DNA of 64,000 nt from Arbacia lixula (taxonomy: Eukaryota; Echinodermata; Echinoidea; Arbacioida; Arbaciidae). The DNA lies in assembly GCA_963669155.1 (NCBI GenBank), contig OZ022586.1:19696916-19760915 (forward strand). The letters run 5' to 3'. This document shows, in pieces, positions 25,300 through 36,114 of the stretch (position 1 is its first letter; the number at the start of each line of letters is the position of its first letter). The position numbers were made by a program, and so were the translations under genes. Under the pieces are notes generated by a model. The model ran no database searches. It worked only from the letters and a program-made list of their open reading frames with translations, and was not told the origin of the DNA.

Positions 25300-25765
25300 A
25301 CGAATATACAGGCCTACATCTTATACATATCCGATATAAGCCATATTTGTTTACACATCGTAATAAGTTACATGCAAATAGGCCTAACATTTAACATGGA
25401 ATTGAAAAATGCTTTGATTACATTAATCAATACGTAAATGTTGGGTTGAATAATTAAGCTCTATTCATAAGCTTGAAGCTACAAAGACAAAGTTGGTTAT
25501 GAAAAGTAGACATTGCGAGGGAAGAAATCATAAATGGCAAAGCTAGCTTATTGCTTTCATCAAATTTACAAACAATAAGACATTTACATCAATCTTAAAT
25601 AAAAGTTGAATGAGATGAGTATGAGTATGAAAGAAGTGTTAAGACACGTATGCCTATATCTTCTCTAAAACGAGACATGAAGAAATGGAACGAGGCATAA
25701 ATCATGAAAAATCAACATAATTATCGGCAGGAGAAACAAGGTGCGCATTCATGAAACGTGTCGAC
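25300..25765. other. No gene seen
   Basis: AT-rich unique-looking sequence downstream of the decayed array. Confidence 0.4.
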
Positions 25766-25769
25766 ATAC

Positions 25770-25784
25770 CTCAACTGCTGCCAT
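25770..25784 (-). other. Possible first coding exon (MAAVE) beside a GC-rich patch
   Basis: On the minus strand ATGGCAGCAGTTGAG is followed immediately by GTATGT, and the start has a good context (CGCCATGG). It lies next to a GC- and CpG-rich stretch at about 25970-26140 that could be a promoter or 5' UTR. I recognised no downstream exon on this strand, so this is only a candidate. Confidence 0.2.
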
Positions 25785-26140
25785 GGCGAACGAACGGGCA
25801 AGCACGGCGCTTTCCCAGGTGTGTAGAAAATGAATAGATGCAATCCGATGTATAGACACACAGCGCAGTCTCTTTAATGTCTGCTTATGTTTCACTCCCT
25901 CGTGGATGCAGTGTTATTTGTACCTCCTATGTCTGTTAGTCACTCTGTCTCGTGAACGTCTATTTTCCATACCCGCGCACTCGCACCGATGGATGTGTGG
26001 CGCAGGATTAGTGCCGCGCGGCGGGGCGCACGGACGCGGCGGGCCGTGCCTAAGCGCACTGATCGATCATACCTATAGCTTCCGCGCTGATTACTCGTTC
26101 TATAGCGAGCGCTAGTGAAGTTCACCTCGCGCGCGCATAT
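25785..26140. other. GC/CpG-rich patch, possible promoter
   Basis: About 170 bp (25970-26140) is rich in CpG (CCGCGCGGCGGGGCGC, CTCGCGCGCGC), unlike the AT-rich surroundings. Unmethylated promoters can look like this, but no TATA box or downstream gene was recognised. Confidence 0.3.
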
Positions 26141-27170
26141 TACACCTGGTGAATTGTTAATACCTGATCGGCATGTAATCCGTATGTAAACATATATCTT
26201 CTCGCATTATATAACAATTATATGAAATGAAGCCAATATGCATCTGAGTCAGTATTAGTGCAACCTATACAGCCATAAGACCTTAAAGATACAGCATTAT
26301 ATTGGTTAATTTCCAAACTGTTTCTTTAATTTCACTCATTGCTTTCAGCAATATGAATATACAAGTTCTGAAGTTAGAGGACTTCAACGGTAAATGTAAG
26401 AACATGCTGTTAACCGTTTGTATCTCTATTGGATTTGTGCGTATCATTTTTGGACAAATGTATCACTGGCACATACAGAACGAAGCTGTTCCGCTCACAA
26501 TAAAGCTACTGAAAACTGACTCTCATATATCGCCCATTATATGCAGACACTTCAACCTATATTTTCAACATCCCACATGTAAGTGACTCGCTTAGGTTGA
26601 TGATGGTAAAGGACAATTATGGTCCGGATAACTTCATGTATGATGAGTCTTAAGCCTATATAAATCTAATTTCTCTATTTTCATTCAATAAAACTTATTG
26701 CAAGGGCTTCATTCCCCATAAAGTTTCAACGTATACACTATTGTGGAGAATAAAAAACACGCAATACAGAAAGTCAATACATGGAGGAGCAAAGATCATT
26801 GGTCTTTTTACGGTGTCGACTCTAATATAGCTATATTTTATCTATCAACATTTTTATAACATACAACGTGTCTCCTCTTCTTCAATTCGACTTCGCACCA
26901 GCGTTTCACCGCTTTTCAATAGTAGAACCGTAGAGGGCAGTGTAAACCATAAATCACCGCTATAATTGATTGTGTTGGCATCTGCACAGACATGTCGTAA
27001 ATCGTGTGAATAATGTAAAATAGATGATTTAAACAATCTACTTGAAAGCGTCGTCTTATCATACAATTAATAAGTAAAATAAATATAAGTAAGTTGATGG
27101 TGGCTTGAAAGCAGTCAAAGCACCACGCTCATTGGCGGCATATCCATCTCAAATTTAGGTATAAGTATGT
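26141..27170. other. No gene seen
   Basis: Short frames on both strands have no recognised domains. Confidence 0.4.
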
Positions 27171-27227
27171 ATTCGGGGGGGGGGGGGGGGGGGGCTCTCC
27201 CATACTGTTAGAACCGAGCACACAAAA

Positions 27228-27419
27228 TACAGTGAAACCTGTCTAGAAAGACCACATAAGAGACAAGATATATGGTCTTTATAAGCAGATGGTCTTTATG
27301 TACGGGTTAATGAAATACAGGTTTCAATGATAAGCAACATTTAGGAGAAACAAAAAGGATGGTCTTTATAGACAGGTGATTTCTCTATACGGGTATTCCC
27401 TAAATCATGTTTCACTGTA
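27228..27419. mobile_element. MITE with CAGTGAAACCTGTC ends, TA-flanked
   Basis: The 188-bp element 27230-27417 starts CAGTGAAACCTGTCTAGAAA and ends with the complement of CAGTGAAACATGATT. It is flanked by TA and has internal TGGTCTTTATAGACAGG motifs. It shares ends with 4360-4467. Confidence 0.75.
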
Positions 27420-27672
27420 TAGCAACCTCACACTCAATCATTACCAGCTCTCCACTCACTATCTTTTCCCCTTATTACAATACAGATCACTGAAGTATTA
27501 AACAAACGACTATTCAGCCATGGATTTTTGTTAATCGCACCAAAGTATCAAAATTTTAATTCAGTTGAATCCATCTCATATTCCTACTATTTCCACTACT
27601 TAATCAAATACACCCTAACTACTCCAACCACGATCCCTTCAGGTACTATATACAAAACGAATGGAAAGAAAA

Positions 27673-27967
27673 TAAGACATACGACCGTTCAAAAAACCCG
27701 TGTCATTTCCATTAATACTATACACATGTACCAGTGTTCTTTTTACCAAGCGTGTACAACATGCGTAACAGTTGATCTACTTTGCCGAGCAGTGACGCTC
27801 TTTCATAAGAACTGCCGTGTAAGACATACGACCGTTCAAAAAACCCGTGTCATTTCCATTAATACTATACACATGTACCAGTGTTCTTTTTACCAAGCGT
27901 GTACAACATGCGTAACAGTTGATCTACTTTGCCGAGCAGTGACGCTCTTTCATAAGAACTGCCGTGT
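27673..27967. repeat. Exact 147-bp tandem duplication
   Basis: AAGACATACGACCGTTC begins at 27674 and again at 27821, and the two 147-bp copies match base for base by eye, ending GAACTGCCGTGT. The duplicated 49-residue frame (plus strand) is a consequence of the repeat length. Confidence 0.95.
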
Positions 27968-28390
27968 GGTGGTATTGAGTGAAATAACCACTGTGTAATG
28001 CATATGTAATATGCTGAATAACAAGCTATGTAACTGGCGCATTTGCACATTCCTTCATACATATTTGTTATTGTTAGAGCACCTGTCGCAGCGAGTGGAT
28101 GTCAAATGCGCGTATACCTTTAACGGGAAATGTACATTTCAATCACGCCACACCATTGTATGTGTCGGACGTACGTAACGCCTTTACTACTCTACGGAAG
28201 ATGGGAACGTAATGCAACAGCCATAGGCAACAGTCCAGTTGGTTTATTCGTGAGTGTGTAATGTGTGTCCATGTGTACGTGTGTCAGATGGAAAGAGGGC
28301 GAAGAAATACTGTCTTGAGAAAACAAGAATGGATGAATATCGCCTTTGTTCGTCTACTGTAGATGTAAATATAGCGCAACCATGGGCTGA
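27968..28390. other. No gene seen
   Basis: Unique sequence with no supported exon. Confidence 0.4.
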
Positions 28391-28394
28391 AATC

Positions 28395-28680
28395 CCGGGG
28401 GGGGGGGGGGGGGGGGAGTCCTTCCCCACCACCAATTCGAAGAGGGGGGGGGGGGGGACACAATATCAAATGTCCCCCCCCCCACACTATTTTCGGTACT
28501 GTACCCCTAAAATATCAAATTGCCCCCCACCATTTTCGGTCCTGTACACACACAATGCGTAATGCCCCCCCCCCCACTATTTTCTTCGCGTGTATGCGTG
28601 GTGTGTGTGAGTGTGTGTGTGTGTGTGTGTGTGTATGCGTAGTGTGTGCGTGTGTGTGTGTTTGTGTTATGTGTGTGTTA
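28395..28680. repeat. G-runs, CCCCC(A)CTATTTTCGGT triplicate and (GT)n
   Basis: Two G-runs (28397, 28445) precede three ~50-bp copies of poly(C)-CACTATTTTCGGT-CTGTAC, then a GT microsatellite (28597-28665). Confidence 0.85.
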
Positions 28681-29258
28681 TGGCATAGAATAGAATCTGC
28701 ATGTTTTATAATGAACCTCCTCGATATCTTTATTTGGCCTATATTGAAATGTTGCTACTTTTTATTACAGTTTTACAGTTTTTGTCGTTGCATTAATAAT
28801 ATTACATCTGATATTTGTGTGAGATGGTGAACCTTACTACTGTAGTATTGACATATCATCAAAAAAGTCATAAGATAGGCATACATGTCTTTAAACGAGC
28901 ACAAATCAAGTTATACGGCTGTTTCAATCACCATAATCACTATTATCTCATTGGCAATGCAGTGATGTCACAGGCAAGGACATTTATTTATATATTATAT
29001 TGGAGGGTTGATTTTTTTATATCTTCTATGACATCAAAGCGTTGCACATTGAATAAAATTATCACGTTGCTTTTAACAGCCGTAACTTTGCTATCACTTG
29101 TTCGATTTTACCCAGAATTTCTCCTATGTATCATTCTTTTTGCCTTTTCTTCATCTTCCAAACAAAAATGATTGTGGGTCTGAACTGCCCCTGTACAACT
29201 GGTAAGAAAGGCTTGCAATTATTTTGATTGGTCGCCGTCATGGTCGTCGTCGTCGTCT
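28681..29258. other. Downstream flank of the annexin gene
   Basis: AT-rich; it holds a minus-strand AATAAA at 28983-28988, a candidate annexin poly(A) signal 270 nt past the stop. No other gene is seen. Confidence 0.45.
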
Positions 29259-29381
29259 CTAGTCCCCGATGATGGCGAGGAGAATGGAGCGGTAGTCGCC
29301 ACTCGTGTCTCCCGAGACGGCATCCCGCAGAGACGACCCGTAGAGCAGCTGGTAGGCGGTCTTGATGTTAGCCAGGTCGAT
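29259..29381 (-). CDS. Annexin exon 12 (residues 294-333, stop TAG)
   Basis: The C-terminal exon encodes IDLANIKTAYQLLYG and then GDTSGDYRSILLAIIGD before TAG. Asp318 of GDTSGD completes the type II calcium site in repeat 4. The end matches annexin C-termini (GDTSGDYRKILLALCG). Confidence 0.96.
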   Translation of the reverse strand: MDLANIKTAYQLLYGSSLRDAVSGDTSGDYRSILLAIIGD

Positions 29382-31090
29382 CTGAGAGCAACAAGGAGGG
29401 ATGAAGTAGTCAGATGATGGTGACAGAAAGAAAGCAGTAACTAAGTAAAATGATAACACACACGCAACTCAGATGATTAAAGGGAAAGTTCAACCTGAAA
29501 TTAAGTTGCTTTCAATAAAAGCAGACACATGACAGAAACATATAAGTGAAGGTTTGATAATAATCCGTCAAAGGATAAGAAAGTTATGATCTCTCAAAAT
29601 GTTGATTTTGCGACGTCCCGACGTCTGCATTATTTTGACGGATTTTTTGTCAAACATTCACTAATATGTTTCTTTCACATTTTTGCTTGTATTGATACCA
29701 ACTTAAAAATCAGGGTGAACAATCCCTTTAATGATAGTTCAACTATGGAAGAATATATGACGTGTATAAATGATTTTCAGAAATTATTCTTGTGTAGACG
29801 ACATAAATGTAAGCTTATGGTACGTATATGCCTTAAAAATGGAAGTGAGATTCGTATAGACATTAACGAAACCTTGTAGAAAGAAGGGAAGATAGTGGCA
29901 TCATTTACCCCCAGCGGAAATTGTACACTTTGGTTAAAACATATGTGTGAAACTAAAATGTGTATGTTTGTCAGAAATACATCCACGAATGAATTGCTTT
30001 AACTTTGAATGAATGCTTGATTGAAGGGGAATAAATGGGGAGAATCAGGAAAATTACATACACATATCAAATCATTAATATTAATCATGCAAACATATTT
30101 AAGGAATACATGTGAGCCAAATTTGACGTGGTCCAACTGAAACATCTGGCGGAGAAATCTCATCATCGTATGTTTGACTTCTCACCTCGCATCTGGAAAC
30201 GATGATTCGAATCAAGGTGTCGTCATCGGTCCCTGGTCCATGCAGAGCTCTGTGAAGGGCTGTGGCGTTGAAGTGGACATTGTTCAGGCAAGCGGACACT
30301 GTATGAGCGGGATGGATATATTGAGTGTTGTTTCGCAAAACGTTCGTAATATACCCCCGCCCCCCCCCCCCCTCCCATCCTCTCCCCAGCACTACCCCGA
30401 TCTAGCCTCTAGCGTGACAACCATCCCGTTAGCTTACTGTAGTATCATTTGGGTCCAAACTAGCATATGATATGTGTTGACTGCCGTATTTATTTAACAA
30501 AATAAAACTTTTTAAAGCATTGGTCTTGAAATAAGGAATTTTTTATATATTTCGTTCTTGTATTCTACTATGCCTTTTCCCCCAATGCTTATTAAATAAA
30601 TTGCGTTGTCATTTTGTATCTTGTAAGACTCGTTTGAAAATTACCATTGATGGTTAATTTGCTACCAATGGCAACCTCTTTGCAATTCTTGAATTTGATC
30701 GGCTGTCAAGCGATGTTACCATGGTAGTTATCATTGATGGCAGAGTTATATTGAAGCTATGTTTATACAACGGGGCCCAGTCAGTGAACAATGTACTCAC
30801 TAAGCTCCAGCGATACATCTTTCTGCTCTTGTGACAGGTTGCTGCCGTTGATGGCGTCCAACAGACCCAAACCCTTCTCAGCCAACATGGACTGTGCAGT
30901 TAAAGAGACGAGAACGTTGGAGAGAAAAAAAAAAACAGAGAAAGAGAAGCAAATATACATTCGTGATCAAAACTTTGAACAAAGAAACATCAAAATGAGG
31001 ATGGAGATACAGGAAAATGAAGAAAAAAAAAGAAAGTTGGAAAGGGTGGTGTGGCGGTTGTGTGTGTGTGTGTGGGGGGGGGGAGGTAGG

Positions 31091-31144
<54 letters not shown>

Positions 31145-34100
31145 GGGGGGGGGGCGGAGGGAGGTAAGGAAATATGAGAGTGCGATATAACAAAAAACAT
31201 GAACAACATTGCGTTGGGTACAGGATTTCAATCTTTTTAAAAATAGAATAAGCTTACCTCGTTGACTTTCTGAAAGACGACCTGCAGATGTTCCTGACTG
31301 TCTTCAGTCAGGATGGACTCAATTTTGGAGTTAGGCAATGCCCAGCCATCAACAGGTGTCTGAAGGTAAGAGAGGTGAAGATGCGGGTAAGGAGAAAACA
31401 GAAGTGGAGGAGAAAAGAAGAGGAAAGGAGGGGAAGTGGGAGGAGGAAAAAGGGAAGAGAAAAAGAAAAGAATCAGGAAGACGAATCAGGAGAAGAAAGA
31501 AAAGAAAAAGAAGAGGAATAACAGAAAGAACAATGAAGAGGAGGAAGAGGGCGAGGGGTTAACAATAAGGAGGAAAATAAAGATGTCATGGAAAAAAGCA
31601 GAATACGAAAGATATAAGATGGAAATGGAAAAGAGGAAGAGGAAGGACAAGAAACGAAAGAAGAAGGGAAATGTCATTAATAACAGACTTGCACCTTTAC
31701 ATCACGACGTCATCATAACTAAATCAAGTAACAGTGTAATATCATATCATATCGTTACACATACAGGTTGACATATCGCAGCTGCGTAGTTTGATACAAT
31801 TAAGTCTACATTCATTGACATGAATCAATCTGGTATTAGCATGATTAATACACATTATACATTTCAAACATTGAGTCATTTTAATCACGTCTTTGACAGG
31901 AACATTTTTCTTCACATTTAAGGTCACCGCAGACAACACGATGACGATCCGTAGAATAATGTATGACTCTGCGACCGGCTTAGTCCAGATACTGGCCGTA
32001 TTTTATCGTCCGCCTCTTCTCCCACACACATTACAATGATTACGCCACTGATTCACATAGTACGCACATCGAGCCAGACCACTGATTGCGCGACGCCACG
32101 AATCGTCCGCTCGATGTGTTTCAGGGTGGAAATTTTTTGTATGTGATGCGCCACCAACGTTCGTTGTCGGCGGATTGCTAAATCCAGTCCAGGGGTGGAC
32201 TACGACCGGCTGAATCGCAGGACAGGGTCATAGGACTAGGAGTAATAACAGAAGGCGACATCACATATCCAGCCGTAGGCATGGTGGGCTCTTATACGAC
32301 TGCATGTATCGTGGTAGAATTGTAGTCAAATCGTGCTGTCTGTGGTGGCCTCGTAGGGTAAGGCAGCAGGGATAGGAAAGTACAATTACCTTCAGAAAGA
32401 AGTCCACGTCAGCCGCCACTTTGTACTCGTCGATACGAAGCGTGTCATGTCGGTGACCCTGAAATAACGTGGCAAAACACACAGTTGTTATCACTCAAGA
32501 AAGTGAGTCATGGTATTACACCACGAGCACTTTGGCGTAGACATGGCAACACAGTCATGAGACTCACCACTATGTTTTCTTTCAAATCGGTAATCCTGTT
32601 TTAAAGTCATTTTCTCCTTTCATGACAAGAAGTGAAATACCTCTATAGTTACCAATATTTCTCATTAACTTATTATTAAAATAACCTGTATAGAAAGACC
32701 ACCTACTTGTAGTGGCCACATTTATTTTCTTCTGTTTCTTAAAATAAAACAATTCAATGAAGTGATTATTTTCGGACTAACTATTTCATTGACAGCTTAA
32801 CGAACCATATTTCATTTTTCGGAATACGAATCTGTGGAAGAACGAAACTTGTGTGACTTCAGACAGTGTTAGAATAATGAACCTTTGGAAAAAGAAACCG
32901 TAGGAAAAACGACCCTCCAGAAAATTAAGCAGTAACACTACAGGGGAAGTCATGGCATGTTTACCCTGACAATATTGATGAGGATGCTCATGGACGGACC
33001 GGATAATATCTTCATCAAGTCCGCCTCCAGCTCGCTGCCGAAGCCTGAAGACGGATGAAAGAAACGCAAGGAGATATGGTGTACCTAATAATTCAACATT
33101 CAACAAATTACCGCTGCACATCCAAACGTGTCAATTGCTCGAAAATAAAGCTCCGTTAATCTAATCTCTCTATAAAAAAATTAAGCAATGGCTCTTTTTA
33201 TCAAAACTATTATTACACTGAAAATTGTACATAATTCTATGGTATCTTATAGCATAATCAAAAGTTTAAAACACCCGATAAAAGATAAGAAGAAATCGAA
33301 ATAATTGTTTTGCCTTTAACATTATATAATCATGTTCCTCATACCGAGCATTTATATTCTCGGCAATTATTATTATTATTAGACAAGTAAAATCAGATGC
33401 AATTGAAAAAATAGACATTAATCGCTGAGAAGGTTATCTATATATGTCATGTGTAGAAATAAATGAACAACTTATATTAAATAAATATGCACATACTTTG
33501 TCGATAGGCTTCTTTGATGTAACTCAGCTCCTGAATAAAATAAGAAAAAACATTGCGACATGATGCGATGCAAATTTGACAGTAAGACAGGGTGTTAGTG
33601 ATGATAATGTACTCAGTCGTTTATAAGAGAAGCCCGATGTGTAACGACCAATACATTCAAAATGCACATCGCCCATTGCGACCGCATCAAAAAGATAAAG
33701 TTAGTAATGTGAACTTGGTCACCCAAATGTGTTTGTCATGCCTGTCTATGGAAACAGCCGCGAGAGGAACAAAATTAATTTGTTAGTCCACTTGGCACAG
33801 TTTGTCATCATGGTCACGTTTAAGTCAACTACACTCATATCCTATCATCGATTCTACGTAGACCCTGGAGTGACTGGAGGTCTAACGGACAGCATACCCG
33901 TGGTATAGGGATCTTAGTATCTTAGCATAAACTATTATAGGAATCAGGATTCACCGTGTTGTGTTGATTCTTTATATTTTGGAAGAATCCACTAAAAAGG
34001 AACAAGGATCAAACTGCGATTTGTTTTGTTTTGACTGAAGAGCCCCTGGGTCAGACTCGTGAAAACTGTAAGTACTGCATTCACAATACGTCACTCACAA

Positions 34101-35299
34101 TTAGTACCAATAAATATAAGGGCAATTCTGGTAGAAACAACTTCCAGTTCAAGTTCCCAAATGGCATAAAGGCCACAGCAGACGACACGATCCGATCAGC
34201 CGTGCGACTCTGCGACTGGCTGAATTGCAGGACCCGGTTATGAGATTTGTGCGTGTTGGTTACGTCACGTTTCCACTCGTGGGCCATTACGCTTGGCAGA
34301 ATCGTAGCAAAGTCGTGTCATATACGATGGCCTTCCCAGGGGCCAGCATTCGTCATGCCGTAAATGCTTTATGCATGTTATGTTTGTCGGGAACTGACAT
34401 AAAATAATATATACTCGACATTACAATTTGTTTCATTTTAAATGTTATTTCAACGCGTGTGTTTCACAGGTAAATACAACCAATCTGAAATCAGATCATG
34501 AACAGTGAATTTTTATAATAAAAAATCATATTGGAAATTGTAGTTATGTTGTACAAACGGTATTTTACTTAATTTATTTCTTCATAAAGATGTGTTATTT
34601 TCACAGTGCCCTAAGGAAGACTATTTAAGTGAATGGACCATATGTAAAGTAAATTAATTTACAAAATGTATTTTGTGTTACGTAATACTTACGACATAGT
34701 TGTGTGGTAGGATTATCTCGAGAAGGCGCAACGTTAGATCAGCTGGAGCTAAGTTACTACCATTCTGTAAATCGATTGGATAACACATTGCTTTATGTAA
34801 AAAAATAATTTCGTGGAGGTTCGGCACAATTAGAATGAAGGAAAAAATTATTTTAGTTGCTAAAATCTGTTTTCTTCTCAAACAGCACCACTACCGCAAA
34901 TATCACGACCCCCGCCCCTTCATTTGAGTAAAACCGGTATCACTGCAACACAAACTTTAGACTGGTGCTATATTTATATATTTTCTATGTATTTCTATAG
35001 AGCTATATTTCTATATTTCTGTCATTCAAATTCTAAATGTTGACACATCTGGCGCCCCATACCTCTCAGTGTCGCCATCTTGGGCGCTTCGGGTCAAGTC
35101 AGTGAAATTTTGCTTACCATGGCGTATTTGTGAATTGCCTTCGCAAGGAACACTGCTGGGTCTTCAAGGAGGCCCTCTACGACCAGCAGGTAATGTCCGC
35201 TCAGCTCCGATTGCATCACAGTCACAAGCTCCTAGGATCAAAAGACAACAAATTAGAAAAAAAAAAAAACTACTACTACTACAACCATTACTACTACTT

Positions 35300-35330
<31 letters not shown>

Positions 35331-35391
35331 CACTACTACTACTACCACTACTAGTAGTACTACTACTACTACTACTACTACTATACTACTA

Positions 35392-35430
<39 letters not shown>

Positions 35431-35435
35431 TACTA

Positions 35436-35492
<57 letters not shown>

Positions 35493-36069
35493 GGTGCTAC
35501 TATATTCCACATACCAAGAATGTTGCTAATAGGTCAAGAGTTGATCACGTGATAAAGCGTAGTTTTTCCCATATGATCACCCGAGAAGGAAAGTTCGTTA
35601 CACTCAAGGGGATAGTACATTTTGGTTTCGCTGATCTCTTCACTTCTCACAGTCCTAACGCGTGATCAATATTTTGAGTACGCGCGAAATAAAAGTGCGT
35701 TACACTCGGACTATCAATTGATCAACAGTAGCTCCTCCAGACGCGTCATACATGTCATAACGCGCGTCCTAGTAACGCGCGTCCTAACGCGTGTTCCCCA
35801 TGGCAGCGGCTCGAGGTTAGGTAGAAAAGTAAACATTACTTTTTTACGTCAAATTGTCATTTTTTTGTACAGATAGTTGGTTTCAGATGTGGAATATAAA
35901 GAAAAGAATCAACTTTTGGTTTCAGGTAATGAGACGAACTATCACTTTCTCGGCGATCTGAATGTATACGCTATTTTTCTTCAGCTGCGCTTCGGAAATA
36001 TAGCTACATCCAGATCGCCTCGGAAGTGATAGTTCGTCCCAACACCCTCACTAAAGTTGATTATTTGCT

Positions 36070-36114
<45 letters not shown>

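Noticed and set aside
31436..31771. Lys/Glu-rich 111-codon plus frame
   Set aside because: It lies in the purine tract inside annexin intron 8 on the opposite strand; low complexity.
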